Assembly: GCA_011742915.1 (NCBI GenBank)
Contig: JAAQTN010000004.1
Span: 1-64,000 of the forward strand
DNA: 64,000 bases
From: Billgrantia desiderata
GTDB lineage: Bacteria; Pseudomonadota; Gammaproteobacteria; Pseudomonadales; Halomonadaceae
Direction: 5' to 3'
Shown piece after piece: positions 36,083 through 46,043 of this stretch (positions within the stretch are counted from its first letter, which is position 1; each line of letters begins with the position of its first letter). A program made the translations under genes and the position numbers. The notes under the pieces are model-generated. The model saw only the letters and a list, made by a program, of their open reading frames with translations, did not search any database and was not told the origin of the DNA.

Positions 36083-37072
36083 ATGACAACCCCAAGGCTG
36101 CTGAACCGCCTGACCTTTCGCCAGTTGCAGGTCTTCCAGGCCGTGCATCGACAGCAATCCTACTCACGCGCCGCCGAACAGCTGGGCCTGACCCAGCCGG
36201 CGGTCAGCGCACAGATCCGTCAGCTCGAGCAGGCCCTCGGCCAGCCCCTGTTCAAGTACACCGGCAAGACCCTGCACGTACTGCCGGCGGCCGATGCCCT
36301 GGCCGCCTCGACCCAGGCCATCTTCGGCCAGGTCTCGCGGCTGCAGATGACGCTGTCCGACCTGGACGGCACGATTTCCGGGGAGCTCAATCTGGCGGCC
36401 GTCTCCACGGCGCAGTACGTGGTACCGCACCTGATCGCCCGCTTTCGCGCGCATTATCCCAACGTTCAGGTACGCCTGCGGGTATGCAACCGCAGCCAGG
36501 CCCTGGAAAGGCTGGCCGCACGCAGCGACGACCTGGTGATCATGGCGATGGTGCCCGAAGAGGACGACAACCTGGTCTTCATGCCGTTTCTGGAGAACGA
36601 GCTGATCCCCATCGTCTGGCCCGGCCATCCGCTGCTCGAGGCGCCCTCGCCCACCCTCGAGGATCTGGCCCGCCATTATCTGTTGATGCGCGAGTCGGGC
36701 TCCGGCGTGCGCTCCGCCTTCGAGCAGCTCGCCGCCGAGCAGGACGTGACCCTGCAGCATACCATGGAGCTTGGCACCAACGAGGCGATCAAGCAGGGGG
36801 TGATGGCTCACCTGGGCGTCACCGTACTGCCGCGGCTGGCGGTTCGTCTCGAGATCGGCGCCGGGCTGCTGGCGGAGCTGCCGCTGCCGGGATTCCCGCT
36901 GCGCCGCTCCTGGTGCACGGTCTATCCCCGGGACCGCTTCCCCACGCCGGTCACCGAACTGTTCCTGCGTTTCGTGCGCGAGCGTCTGGGCGAAATCGAA
37001 GCCCACTTCAAAGCGCCACCCCGGCCTATCCCCGACCATGGCGTCGTCTGTTTGCCGCTAACATCAGGTTGA
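36083..37072 (+). CDS. LysR-family transcriptional regulator (CbbR-like)
   Basis: A regulator of 329 aa. The N-terminal winged helix-turn-helix (LTFRQLQVFQAVHRQQSYSR, then LGLTQPAVSAQI) is standard LysR, followed by an effector-binding domain of two lobes from about residue 95. It most resembles the CbbR subgroup by eye. The open frame begins at 36005, but the ATG at 36083 gives the usual N-terminus; no strong ribosome site is visible. It is divergent from the degenerate biotin-carboxylase gene, with about 116 bases between, a common arrangement for a LysR protein and its target. Confidence 0.85.
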   Translation: MTTPRLLNRLTFRQLQVFQAVHRQQSYSRAAEQLGLTQPAVSAQIRQLEQALGQPLFKYTGKTLHVLPAADALAASTQAIFGQVSRLQMTLSDLDGTISGELNLAAVSTAQYVVPHLIARFRAHYPNVQVRLRVCNRSQALERLAARSDDLVIMAMVPEEDDNLVFMPFLENELIPIVWPGHPLLEAPSPTLEDLARHYLLMRESGSGVRSAFEQLAAEQDVTLQHTMELGTNEAIKQGVMAHLGVTVLPRLAVRLEIGAGLLAELPLPGFPLRRSWCTVYPRDRFPTPVTELFLRFVRERLGEIEAHFKAPPRPIPDHGVVCLPLTSG

Positions 37073-37249
37073 AGGCCACCCCCCTGCGTCGCCCTGCTCC
37101 GCTGTGCCAGTCAGGCGCGATATGGTAGATTACGGGCCTGCGACCAACGTATCAATTGCCGTGCCTTTGGCCAGGTCCGCCCGCGATGATGGCGTACCGA
37201 TCGACTCTGGCATGGCCGTGGCAGCCGCCTAGTGGAGAGGCTCACACCT

Positions 37250-38305
37250 ATGAGCGACAACACCTCGAAACGCGTGCCTAGCGGCGCGAAGTTCCGCACC
37301 GAGCACGGCTTCGCCGCCATCAAGGACGGTATCAAGCTGCAGCGCAGCCAGACCGACGAACAACCGGAACCGGGACGCAAGCCGAAGTGGCTGCGCGCCC
37401 AGATGCCCGGCGGCGGGCGTTTCGAGGCAGTGAAGCGCAACGTCAAGGAGCATCGCCTGAGCACCGTGTGCGCCGAGTCTCACTGCCCCAACATGGGCGA
37501 GTGCTGGAGCAACGGTACGGCCACCATCATGCTGATGGGGTCGGTGTGTACCCGCGCCTGCCGCTTCTGTGCCGTGGACACCGGCAATCCGCGCGGCTGG
37601 CTGGACAGCGAGGAGCCGGCCAACACCGCCAAATCGGTGGAGCTGATGGGCCTGCGCTACGTGGTGCTCACCTCGGTGGACCGTGACGACCTGGCCGATG
37701 GTGGCGCCTCTCACTATGCCGCCTGCATCCGGGCGATCAAGGCCAACACGCCGGCGGTGGTGGTCGAGGCGCTCACCCCCGACTTCGACGGCGACCCGAC
37801 TGCCATCGAGCAGGTGGTCGACTCCGGCCTGGAAGTGTTCGCCCAGAACGTCGAGACCGTGGAGCGTCTCACCCACTACGTACGCGACCCGCGTGCCGGC
37901 TACCGCAAGACCCTCGACGTGCTGGCCCATGCCAAGCGCTATCGCCCCGACGTGCTGACCAAGACCAGCCTGATGCTGGGGCTCGGCGAAACCGACGAAG
38001 AGATTCTCCAGACCTTCGACGACCTGCGCGCCATCGACGTCGACATCGTCACCCTGGGGCAGTACCTGCGCCCGACGCGCAACCACCTGCCGGTGGAGCG
38101 CTGGGTCACGCCGGACGAGTTCGAGCGCTATCGCCGCCTGGGTCTGGAAAAGGGCTTCATGGAAGTGGCCTCCGGCCCGCTGGTACGCTCCAGCTACCGC
38201 GCCGACCGGGTGTTCGAGAAGAACAATCTGGGCCTGGCCGCCCCCGCCGAGGTGCCGGGCCAGGAGCCCGACCCCAACCGCATTCAGGCGATCAACGTCG
38301 GCTGA
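37250..38305 (+). CDS. lipA: Lipoyl synthase
   Basis: Radical SAM enzyme (351 aa) that inserts two sulfurs into octanoyl groups on 2-oxoacid dehydrogenases and the glycine cleavage H protein. It has both iron-sulfur sites: the auxiliary cluster motif [12 protein letters not shown] and the radical SAM motif CTRACRFC. The C-terminal SSYRAD holds the Ser that ligates the auxiliary cluster. The ATG at 37250 has GGAGAGG upstream; an open frame from a GTG at 37232 overlaps that site and is not used. Here lipB is convergent rather than in the same operon. Confidence 0.96.
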   Translation: MSDNTSKRVPSGAKFRTEHGFAAIKDGIKLQRSQTDEQPEPGRKPKWLRAQMPGGGRFEAVKRNVKEHRLSTVCAESHCPNMGECWSNGTATIMLMGSVCTRACRFCAVDTGNPRGWLDSEEPANTAKSVELMGLRYVVLTSVDRDDLADGGASHYAACIRAIKANTPAVVVEALTPDFDGDPTAIEQVVDSGLEVFAQNVETVERLTHYVRDPRAGYRKTLDVLAHAKRYRPDVLTKTSLMLGLGETDEEILQTFDDLRAIDVDIVTLGQYLRPTRNHLPVERWVTPDEFERYRRLGLEKGFMEVASGPLVRSSYRADRVFEKNNLGLAAPAEVPGQEPDPNRIQAINVG

Positions 38306-38366
38306 CGGCGCCCTCTGCCCAAGTCGACGACGGGAAAGAGGGTGGTAAAACGAATCCGCAGGCGGC

Positions 38367-39035
38367 CTAGATGGCCGTCTGTGCCTCCAGGAGCTGCAGC
38401 TCGCGCCCCAGCTCACGCGCCAGGCTCCGCGCCAGGCTCATGCCCACCTGCTCCACCGAAAGCGGCTGGGTCACCAGATCGACCAGGCGCGTCATGGCCA
38501 TGCCGGCATAGCCGCAGGGATTGATGCGTGCAAAGGGACTCAGGTCGGCATCGACATTGAGCGCAACGCCGTGATAGCTGGCGCCGCGTCGGATACGCAA
38601 GCCCAGCGAGGCGATCTTGGCCTCGCCGACATAGACTCCGGGGGCATCGGGGCGTGCCCGCGCCTCGATGCCCTGCTCCGCCAGTACGGCAATGACGGCA
38701 TTCTCCAGCGCCGAGACGAGATCCCTCACGCCAAGCCGACAGCGCTTGACGTCGATGAGGGGATAGAGCACCACCTGCCCCGGCCCATGGTAGGTCACCT
38801 GCCCGCCGCGATCCGTCTGCACCACCGGGATGTCGCCCGGCATCAGCAGGTGCTCGGGCTTGCCGGCCTGGCCCTGGGTGAAGACCGGCTCGTGCTCCAC
38901 CAGCCAGAGCTGGTCCGCCGTCGCCTCGTCGCGGGTGTCGGTGAGTTCGCGCATGGCCTGCCATACCGGGAGGTAAGGGCGTCGGCCCAGGCGCCGAAGT
39001 TCTATGGGGGCTGCCATAGCGACGCTTGGCGGCAT
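38367..39035 (-). CDS. lipB: Octanoyl-[ACP]:protein octanoyltransferase
   Basis: Transfers octanoate from acyl carrier protein to lipoyl domains, the step before LipA. At 222 aa it shows the conserved [12 protein letters not shown] segment, Lys140 in GEAKIASLG and Cys174 in INPCGYAGM, the expected catalytic pair. The ATG at 39035 follows directly on the stop of the upstream YbeD-family gene (TAGATG), with GGTGG serving as ribosome site. A later ATG at 39017 lacks one. Confidence 0.95.
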   Translation of the reverse strand: MPPSVAMAAPIELRRLGRRPYLPVWQAMRELTDTRDEATADQLWLVEHEPVFTQGQAGKPEHLLMPGDIPVVQTDRGGQVTYHGPGQVVLYPLIDVKRCRLGVRDLVSALENAVIAVLAEQGIEARARPDAPGVYVGEAKIASLGLRIRRGASYHGVALNVDADLSPFARINPCGYAGMAMTRLVDLVTQPLSVEQVGMSLARSLARELGRELQLLEAQTAI

Positions 39036-39344
39036 CTATACCACCATGTGCACGCGGCCGGTGGCCTTGAGGTCGGCGAACAGCGCCTTGAGCTGCTCCT
39101 CACCGGTAGCCCGCAGGGTCAACCTGACCGAAAGGTAACGGGCGGTACGGCTCTCGACGACTTCGATGCTTTCGGCATCGAAGCTGGCATCGTGGCGCAG
39201 CACCACCTGGCAGACGGTGGCGGTGAAATCCTCGCCGGCATCGCCCACCACCTTGATGGGATAGTCGCAGGGAAAGGTGATGGTCGGCGCCGTTTGGTTT
39301 GCCGCCGGGGCTTGGCGCAGATCGCGCAGTTTGTCGTCTGACAT
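39036..39344 (-). CDS. ybeD: YbeD/DUF493 family protein
   Basis: Small conserved protein of 102 aa with the PCDYPIKVVG segment of the YbeD family. It is found between dacA and lipB in many gammaproteobacteria, as here. It folds as a small regulatory-type alpha/beta domain in homologues; its role is not established. Its stop abuts the lipB ATG. Confidence 0.92.
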   Translation of the reverse strand: MSDDKLRDLRQAPAANQTAPTITFPCDYPIKVVGDAGEDFTATVCQVVLRHDASFDAESIEVVESRTARYLSVRLTLRATGEEQLKALFADLKATGRVHMVV

Positions 39345-39491
39345 GGCTCTCTCGGGGTCGTGGCTCTCTATCGATTTCCGACCAGATCTATTTCCACGTA
39401 TTTTACTCAGCTTTTACTCGGCTTTCACTCCACACCCAAGCCATCGGCACCCAAGCTGCCGCTGCCCAAGGCATGACAAGGAGTCCCATGA

Positions 39492-39515
39492 AGGCGGCGC
39501 TCAGAGGCGCCGCCT
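39492..39515 (-). terminator. Hairpin downstream of dacA
   Basis: A 9-bp GC-rich stem (39492-39500 with 39507-39515) starts 24 bases after the dacA stop. It lacks a clear T-run, so termination here may be partial, allowing read-through to ybeD-lipB. Confidence 0.45.
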
Positions 39516-39538
39516 GTCTCGAATGGCCTGGGAAGGGC

Positions 39539-40759
39539 TTAGAACCAGCCGCCCAGCAGATTGCTGAAGAAGCGCCTCACTTGGTCGAACAGGCGCTTGA
39601 ACAGCCCGCCCTCCTCGATCGTCTCGAGGGCTACCAGAGGGTGTTCGCCCACGACCTCATCACCGAGACGAACCTCCAGGGTGCCGACCCGGTCGCCCAG
39701 GTTGATGGGGGCGTTGAGGTCCTGGCGGATGTCCAGCCGTGCATGCAGCTCTTCGTTGCGCGCCCGCGGCAGGGTCATGGCCACGTCGCGGTCGACGCCG
39801 ACGCGCAGCTCGTTCTTCTCGCCGCCCCAGATACGCGGAGAATTGAGCACCGCACCCTGATCGTAGAGCTTGAGGGTTTCGTAGTAGCGGAAACCGTAGC
39901 TGAGCAGCTTCTGGGTCTCCTGAGCACGCGACTCCTCCGAGCTGGTGCCCATCACCACCGAAATCAGGCGCATGCCATCACGCTTGGCCGATGCCACCAG
40001 GCCATAGCCCGCCTCGGTGGTCCAGCCGGTCTTGAGGCCGTCGACGGTGGGGTCGCGCCACAGCAGCCGGTTACGGTTGGGCTGGCGAATGTCGTTGTAA
40101 GTAAAGTATTTCTCGGCGTAGACCGCGTAATGCTCCGGGTAGTCGTTGATGATGTACTGCGAGAGCAGCGCCATGTCCCGCGCCGATGAATACTGCTCGG
40201 GATGCGGCAACCCGGTGGAGTTGGCAAAGCTGGTGTTGTGCAACCCCAGGCGCGTGGCGTGCTGATTCATCAGGTCGGCAAAGGGCGCTTCACCGCCGGC
40301 CAGGTGTTCGGCTACGGCCACGCTGGCATCGTTGCCCGACGAGATGATGATGCCGTAGAGCAGGTCGCGGATGGTGACGTCGGTGTTGACCTCGATGAAC
40401 ATCTTGGAGCCGCCCGTACGCCAGGCGTTTTCGCTGACGCGCACGGTATCGTCCAGACTGATGTTGCCGCGGTCGAGCTCACGCTCCACCAGGTAGGCGG
40501 TCATCAGCTTGGTCAGGCTGGCCGGCGGCAGACGCTCGTCGGCGTTGTGCTCGACCAGCACCCTGCCGCTGTCGGCATCCATCAGGATCCACGACTTGGC
40601 GGCGATCTGCGGCGGGGCCGGGATCATGGTCTGTGGGGTCGGCGTCGGAGTCGCCTGGGCCAGAGCCTTGGAGACGAACAGCAACAGACCGAGCAGCATC
40701 AGTGGCAGCAGCCGCCGGTAGATGGGGTTGGACAGCACTCGCATGGGCATGAATCTCAT
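39539..40759 (-). CDS. dacA: D-alanyl-D-alanine carboxypeptidase (PBP5/6 type)
   Basis: Periplasmic low-molecular-weight penicillin-binding protein that trims the terminal D-Ala from peptidoglycan stem peptides. It has the SLTKLM active-site motif, SSGNDAS and LKTGWT, the three serine-peptidase motifs of PBP5. A signal peptide ends near SKALA and a C-terminal amphipathic helix (GGLFKRLFDQVRRFF) should tether it to the membrane. The open frame begins with a TTG at 40780; ATGs at 40759, 40750 and 40744 are candidates and the first is chosen without strong ribosome-site support. Confidence 0.94.
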   Translation of the reverse strand: MRFMPMRVLSNPIYRRLLPLMLLGLLLFVSKALAQATPTPTPQTMIPAPPQIAAKSWILMDADSGRVLVEHNADERLPPASLTKLMTAYLVERELDRGNISLDDTVRVSENAWRTGGSKMFIEVNTDVTIRDLLYGIIISSGNDASVAVAEHLAGGEAPFADLMNQHATRLGLHNTSFANSTGLPHPEQYSSARDMALLSQYIINDYPEHYAVYAEKYFTYNDIRQPNRNRLLWRDPTVDGLKTGWTTEAGYGLVASAKRDGMRLISVVMGTSSEESRAQETQKLLSYGFRYYETLKLYDQGAVLNSPRIWGGEKNELRVGVDRDVAMTLPRARNEELHARLDIRQDLNAPINLGDRVGTLEVRLGDEVVGEHPLVALETIEEGGLFKRLFDQVRRFFSNLLGGWF

Positions 40760-40794
40760 CACTACGTCGAGAAGGGTCAAGGGAACGGCGCGAC

Positions 40795-41820
40795 TCAGTC
40801 GGCACCGTTGACAATAAAGGCTTGTTCGAAGCCGGCACGCCTCAGCTCATCGCGCACAGGCTCGACCTGTCCGGCGTGGGCCAGGGGACCGACCTGGACA
40901 CGATACATGCCGGTAGCATCCGCCACCCGCACGGGGTGAGACAGCTCGCTTTCGAGGCGCGCCTTGAGCGCCCGGGCATTGTCGGCGGACCCCAGTGCAG
41001 CGATCTGCAGATAGATCGGCATGCCGCCGTTGCCGGTCTCGCCAGGCGCCGCGCCGGCGCTTGCCGCCGGGGCACTGGCCTGTTGAGGTGCCGAACTGGC
41101 CTGCTGAGGTGCCGAACTGGCCTGCTGCGGCGCCGGGTTGCTGCGTGGAGCCGCCTGAGCCGCCGTTTGGACAGCGCCAGAGGACGTTCGGTTCGCGCCG
41201 CTGCCACCATTGCCGCCATTTTCGGCCAGCCATACCTCCGCATCGATCGCTTCGACCTTGACCCGCCCGGTACCGCGCTCGAGGATGTCGAGTCGCGCGG
41301 CTGCCGCGTAGGAGAGATCGATCTCGCGATCGTTGTGGAAGGGACCTCGGTCGTTGACCCGAACGATGACCGAGCGACCGTTCTCGAGGCTGGTGACGCG
41401 CGCGTAGGTAGGTAGCGGCAGGGAACGATGCGCCGCGGTCATTTCGTACATGTCGTAGATTTCGCCATTGGACGTGGCGTAACCATGGAATTTCTCACCG
41501 TACCAGGAAGCCGTACCCTGGCGGGCGTAACCTCGCGCATCGGGTAGCACGTGATAGGTCTTGCCCCACACCTCGTAGACGGGACGATTGCCGCCGCGAG
41601 AGAGTGGCTCCACCCGTGGCACGGCATCGGGAATCTGGCTGACGTCCGGGGGATTCTCCGGATAGGCATCGCTGTTCATGGCATAGCGACCGCCGCTGCT
41701 GGAAGGTGCCGGTGCGGGCTGTCTATCGGCACTGTCGCGTTGAGGCGAGGTCGTCGGCCCGCTACTCGCACAGCCCGCCAACAGGGCGGTTACGGCGAGC
41801 ACGATCGGCAGCGCTTTCAT
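40795..41820 (-). CDS. rlpA: RlpA-type septal lipoprotein with SPOR domain
   Basis: Lipoprotein (341 aa) with a lipobox LLAGC at Cys17. The double-psi beta-barrel (about residues 100-190, with GTASWYGEKFHG and RVNDRGPF) is the lytic transglycosylase domain of RlpA. The C-terminal SPOR domain (about 265-341) binds denuded glycan at the division site. The linker contains three near-identical APQQASS units. Its ATG overlaps the mltB stop by four bases, so it is coupled to mltB in the rodA-mltB-rlpA-dacA series. Confidence 0.95.
   Translation of the reverse strand: MKALPIVLAVTALLAGCASSGPTTSPQRDSADRQPAPAPSSSGGRYAMNSDAYPENPPDVSQIPDAVPRVEPLSRGGNRPVYEVWGKTYHVLPDARGYARQGTASWYGEKFHGYATSNGEIYDMYEMTAAHRSLPLPTYARVTSLENGRSVIVRVNDRGPFHNDREIDLSYAAAARLDILERGTGRVKVEAIDAEVWLAENGGNGGSGANRTSSGAVQTAAQAAPRSNPAPQQASSAPQQASSAPQQASAPAASAGAAPGETGNGGMPIYLQIAALGSADNARALKARLESELSHPVRVADATGMYRVQVGPLAHAGQVEPVRDELRRAGFEQAFIVNGAD
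41074..41136. repeat. 21-bp tandem repeat in the rlpA linker, three copies
   Basis: Units at 41074-41094, 41095-41115 and 41116-41136; the first two differ at one base and the third has diverged at its end. They encode repeated Ala-Pro-Gln-Gln-Ala-Ser-Ser in the linker between the barrel and SPOR domains. Changes in copy number would alter linker length in frame. Confidence 0.9.
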
Positions 41821-42890
41821 GGCGATTCCCCTGGTTCGACGGATCCATTCTGCGGCAGAGGGCCGAGTTCGCGCATGGCAGCGATCTCCTCGGCCAGCTC
41901 GGTCACGGCCATGGCGTAGAGATGGCTGTGATTGTAGCGGGTGATGACGTAGAAATTCTCATGACCGAGCCGATAGCGCCAGGTCGACTCGTCCACTTCC
42001 AGCGCCAGCGGAATCACCCGCTGCTCTGCGTCGAACTCGCCCCGGGGGGCGACGCCCGCCTGCTCCAGCTCGCTCAACTCGGCGTAGGGCCGCTGAGTGC
42101 GGTTGAAATCGATGTCGGAAGGCGGCCCATCGGACGGCCCTTGGGCTTCGGCGTATATCGGCTCGCCGGGACGCCAGCCGTGCTCGGCAAAGTAGTTGCC
42201 CACGCTGCCGATGGCATCGACGGGGTTGGTCCACAGGTTGCGCTGCCCATCGCCGTCGAAATCGACCGCGTAGGCGCGGTAGCTGGTCGGGATGAACTGC
42301 GGATAACCCATGGCGCCGGCATAGGAGCCCTTCAGGCTACCGGGGTCCACCTCCTGCTCATGGGTGATCTCGAGGAAGGCAGCCAGCTCGCCGCGGAAGA
42401 AATTGCCGCGCACCGGGTGATGAAAGGCCAGCGTCGAGAGCGAGTCGATGACGCGGTGACGCCCGGTGAAACGGCCATAGCTGGTCTCGACACCGATGAT
42501 GGCCGCGATCACCTCCGGCGGTACGCCGTATTCGGCGTAGGCGCGCTCGAAGGCGTCCTCGTGGGCGTGGATGAAGTCCACGCCACGCGCGATGCGCTCC
42601 GGCTGCAGGAAGATCTCGCGATACTCGTCCCAGCGCAGCCGGCGTTCCGCCGCCCCCTCCATGGCATCGAGTACGCCCTGCTGAAAGACGGCCTGTTGCA
42701 GCGCCGTCTCGAGCCAGTCGCGTTCGATGCCGCGCTCGGCCAATTCATCCACTAACTGCCTTGCCCCCTCGTGCTGGGCAGGGGTGAAATCCACCGCCTG
42801 GACAGCCGGCACCATCAAACCCAGAACCATTGCCGCTGCAGCGGCAATGCGAGGTCCTTTCCACCCTTTCCACTTCCACTCAGGCGTCAT
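41817..42890 (-). CDS. mltB: Membrane-bound lytic murein transglycosylase B
   Basis: Cleaves peptidoglycan glycan strands to 1,6-anhydro ends. The catalytic Glu is in AIIGVETSYGRFTG (SLT-type motif), followed by YAGAMGYPQFIPTSYR. The N-terminal AAAAAMVLGLMVPAVQA is a signal peptide with no lipobox, so this copy is probably soluble in the periplasm rather than lipidated. The ATG at 42890 is preferred to the GTG at 42935 that directly follows the rodA stop. Confidence 0.93.
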   Translation of the reverse strand: MTPEWKWKGWKGPRIAAAAAMVLGLMVPAVQAVDFTPAQHEGARQLVDELAERGIERDWLETALQQAVFQQGVLDAMEGAAERRLRWDEYREIFLQPERIARGVDFIHAHEDAFERAYAEYGVPPEVIAAIIGVETSYGRFTGRHRVIDSLSTLAFHHPVRGNFFRGELAAFLEITHEQEVDPGSLKGSYAGAMGYPQFIPTSYRAYAVDFDGDGQRNLWTNPVDAIGSVGNYFAEHGWRPGEPIYAEAQGPSDGPPSDIDFNRTQRPYAELSELEQAGVAPRGEFDAEQRVIPLALEVDESTWRYRLGHENFYVITRYNHSHLYAMAVTELAEEIAAMRELGPLPQNGSVEPGESP

Positions 42891-42935
42891 GCTTTTGCCA
42901 CTCCCTGACCGCGCTCGAACCCGTGCCGCCGCCAC

Positions 42936-44090
42936 CTAACGCGGCAACAGACGACGGTGTCCGTGAATCGACATGAGAATACCGAATCCCGCCAACAAGG
43001 TCACGCTGGAGGTACCGCCGTAGCTCACCAGCGGCAGCGGAACGCCGACCACCGGAAGAATGCCGCTGACCATGCCGACGTTGACGAAGACGTAGATGAA
43101 GAAGGTCAGGATGATACTGCCCCCCAGCAGCCGACCGAAGGTATCGTGCGAGGCCATGGCCAGCCACAGCCCGCGCAGGACGATCAGCAGATAGAGAAAC
43201 AGGATCAGCAGCATGCCGACCAGGCCGAACTCCTCGCCGAGCACCGCCACGATGAAGTCGGTATGGCGCTCGGGCAGGAATTCGAGCTGCGACTGGGTAC
43301 CCCCGAGCCAGCCTTTTCCCCACAGGCCACCGCTGCCGATGGCGGTGGTCGACTGAATGATGTTCCAACCGGCACCCAGCGGGTCGCTTTCCGGGTTGAG
43401 GAAGGTCAGCACCCGCTGACGCTGGTAGTTGTGAAGATTCATCCACAGCAGGGGCAGCGCCGCCGCCGCGGCAACGGAAAGAAAGAGGATGAAGCGCCAG
43501 GAGAGCCCGGCCAGCAGCACCACGAACACACCGGCACAGGCCACCAGCAGCGAGGTTCCCAGGTCCGGCTGCTTGGCGATCAGTACCACGGGCAGGCCCA
43601 GCAGCACGGCACACACCAGCAGATCCTTCCAGCGCGGTGGCAGTTCACGCCGGCTCAGCCAGGCCGCCAGCATCAGCGGCATCACCAGTTTCATCAGTTC
43701 CGAGGGCTGGAAGCGTATCACCCCGGGAATCACCAGCCAGCGCCGTGCTCCCATACCGACGTCCCCCACCAGCTCGACGGCAACCAGCATCAGCAGTCCG
43801 ACAGCATAGAGCAGCAGCGCCCAGCGCATCAGGGTGGCCGGCGGCAGCTGAGCCAGCGCCAGCATGATCACGAACGCCACCACGAAACGCGATGCCTGGG
43901 CCATCACCACTTCGATGCGCTGGCCGCTGGCGCTGTAGAGCACGCCCAGCCCGACCGTCAGCAGAATCACCAGCAACAGCAGCAGCCAGGGATCGAGATG
44001 CGTGCGCTCCCAGATGCTCTTGCGCCGCGAAATGCCGCTTTCCGGCGCTCGCACCGGCCGGGCGCGCAGCCCATTCATCAAGCCGAACAT
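42936..44090 (-). CDS. rodA: Rod shape-determining SEDS glycosyltransferase RodA
   Basis: Polytopic membrane peptidoglycan polymerase (384 aa) of the elongasome, partner of PBP2. About ten hydrophobic segments; the region LWGKGWLGGTQSQLEFLPER and the following HTDFIVAVLGEE carry the SEDS-family catalytic Asp region. It starts three bases after the stop of mrdA, consistent with joint expression. Confidence 0.96.
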   Translation of the reverse strand: MFGLMNGLRARPVRAPESGISRRKSIWERTHLDPWLLLLLVILLTVGLGVLYSASGQRIEVVMAQASRFVVAFVIMLALAQLPPATLMRWALLLYAVGLLMLVAVELVGDVGMGARRWLVIPGVIRFQPSELMKLVMPLMLAAWLSRRELPPRWKDLLVCAVLLGLPVVLIAKQPDLGTSLLVACAGVFVVLLAGLSWRFILFLSVAAAAALPLLWMNLHNYQRQRVLTFLNPESDPLGAGWNIIQSTTAIGSGGLWGKGWLGGTQSQLEFLPERHTDFIVAVLGEEFGLVGMLLILFLYLLIVLRGLWLAMASHDTFGRLLGGSIILTFFIYVFVNVGMVSGILPVVGVPLPLVSYGGTSSVTLLAGFGILMSIHGHRRLLPR

Positions 44091-44093
44091 CGC

Positions 44094-46004
44094 TCAGTTC
44101 CCCGCCACGGTGCTGTCATCGTTTTCCATCGCCTCGCGGATCTCCTCTGCATCGGGCGCCTCTTCCTCCTCCAGCAGCCAGGCATCGGTCATCGCCCGCG
44201 CCAGATGTGCAGCATGGGTACTGCCGCCACCGGCGTTCTCCACGATCACCGAAACGGCGATCTGTGGATCCTCCAAGGGGGCAAAGGCCATGAACAGGGC
44301 GTGATCGCGCAGCCGCTCGGCCAGCTCCTCGGCGTTGTAGCGCTGATCCTGGCCCAGTGAGAACACCTGCGCGGTGCCCGACTTGCCGGCCATGCGGTAC
44401 TTCAGGCCCACGCCGGTTCGCCGCGCCGTACCTTCACTGCCGGTCAGCACTTTCTCCATGCCGGAGAAGACACGGTCCCACCAGACGTCGTTCTGAACGA
44501 CGATGTCGTCGGGGGTCTCGGGCAGCTCGACGGGCACCGGCTCGTCGCCGATCCGGCTCGCCAGGCGCGGCTTGACCCATTGACCGCGGTTGGCAAGCAC
44601 CGCCGTGGCGGTTGCCAGCTGCAGCGGCGTGACCTGCCAGTAGCCCTGGCCGATGCCCACCGACAGCGTCTCGCCGGGAAACCAGGGCTGATTGAAACGC
44701 GCCCGTTTCCACTCCCGCGACGGCATCAGCGCCCCGCTCTCGCCGAACACATCGTGACCGACGCGCTGGCCGAAGCCGAAGGCGCTCATTTGCGTATGCA
44801 GGCGGTCGATGCCCATCTCATGGGCAAGCCAGTAGTAATAGGTGTTGTTGGAGACGGCGATGGAGCGCTCCATGTCCACTCGCCCATGCCCCCAGCGCAG
44901 CCAGTTGCGATAGCGCCGGCTGTCGTTGGGTAGCTGATAGAAACCGGGGTCGTTGATGGTCCTGTCAGGGGTGATGATGCCTTCCACCAGACCGGCCAGG
45001 GCCAGGAACGGCTTGATCGTGGAGCCAGGCGGATACTGGCCGCGAATGGCCCGGTTGAACAGCGGCAGATCGATGTCCTCCTGCAACGCCCGGTAGGAGG
45101 CGAAATCGATGCCGGTGACGAACTGGTTGCTGTCGAAACCGGGCGCCGACACCATGGCCAGTATCTCCCCGGTAGCGGGAACGATGGCCACGATGGAACC
45201 GCGCCGGCCATCGAGCAGCTCATAAGCGAGGCTCTGCAGGTCGCGGTCGAGGGTCAGGGTCAGATTCTGGCCCGGCACGGGATCGGTACGACCAAGTTCA
45301 CGCAACACGCGGCCACGCGCATTGGTCTCCACCTGGCGCAGTCCGGCCTGTCCGTGCAGCACGTCTTCGTAGAAGCGCTCCACGCCGGTCTTGCCGATGA
45401 AGTGAGTGCCCGCATAGCGCCCCGGGTCGAGCGTCTTGACCTCTTCGGCATTGATACGACCGACGTAACCGATCGCATGGGCCATGATGTTCGCGTCGGG
45501 ATAGAAGCGCAGCAGTTGGGCCTCCACCTCGACCCCGGGCAAGCGATGCCGATTCACTGCCAACCGGGCGATCTGAACCTCGTCGAGATCGCTCATCAGC
45601 AGCGCGGGCTGGAACGGTCGTTGCGGCTGGCGGGCACGAATGCGGAACCCCTCTGCCTCTTCCGGCGTCAGCTCCAGCAGCTCCTCGAGCCGGTCCAGCG
45701 TGGCATCGAGGTTTTCCGCCCTCTCACGTATCAAAGTCAGGTTGTAGGTCGGGCGGTTTTCGGCCAGCAGCATGCCGTTGCGGTCGAAGATCAAGCCGCG
45801 GGTGGGCGGCAGCGGCTCGACCCGTACGCGGTTCTTCTCGGAACGGGTGGTGTAGACCTCGTGCTGAACCACCTGCAGATAGACCAGCCGCCCGGACAGC
45901 AGACCGGTCAGAAGCAGGATCACCAGTACGGCAAGCAGCGCGCGTACGCGAAAGATGCGCAGCTCCTGCTCGGGATTCTTGAGGGTGTCACGGCGGTCGC
46001 GCAT
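44094..46004 (-). CDS. mrdA: Penicillin-binding protein 2
   Basis: Class B PBP and transpeptidase of the rod system (636 aa from this start). One N-terminal membrane helix (about residues 20-42), the dimerisation/pedestal domain, then the transpeptidase with PGSTIKPF (active-site Ser), a SVSNNTYYY motif and KSGTAQV. The ATG at 46004 gives an N-terminus like that of pseudomonads; a GTG at 46022 is the longer option, and neither has a strong ribosome site. Confidence 0.95.
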   Translation of the reverse strand: MRDRRDTLKNPEQELRIFRVRALLAVLVILLLTGLLSGRLVYLQVVQHEVYTTRSEKNRVRVEPLPPTRGLIFDRNGMLLAENRPTYNLTLIRERAENLDATLDRLEELLELTPEEAEGFRIRARQPQRPFQPALLMSDLDEVQIARLAVNRHRLPGVEVEAQLLRFYPDANIMAHAIGYVGRINAEEVKTLDPGRYAGTHFIGKTGVERFYEDVLHGQAGLRQVETNARGRVLRELGRTDPVPGQNLTLTLDRDLQSLAYELLDGRRGSIVAIVPATGEILAMVSAPGFDSNQFVTGIDFASYRALQEDIDLPLFNRAIRGQYPPGSTIKPFLALAGLVEGIITPDRTINDPGFYQLPNDSRRYRNWLRWGHGRVDMERSIAVSNNTYYYWLAHEMGIDRLHTQMSAFGFGQRVGHDVFGESGALMPSREWKRARFNQPWFPGETLSVGIGQGYWQVTPLQLATATAVLANRGQWVKPRLASRIGDEPVPVELPETPDDIVVQNDVWWDRVFSGMEKVLTGSEGTARRTGVGLKYRMAGKSGTAQVFSLGQDQRYNAEELAERLRDHALFMAFAPLEDPQIAVSVIVENAGGGSTHAAHLARAMTDAWLLEEEEAPDAEEIREAMENDDSTVAGN

Positions 46005-46043
46005 GCCGACAATAGATCTCACTCAGTTTCGGTAAGGCGCCGT

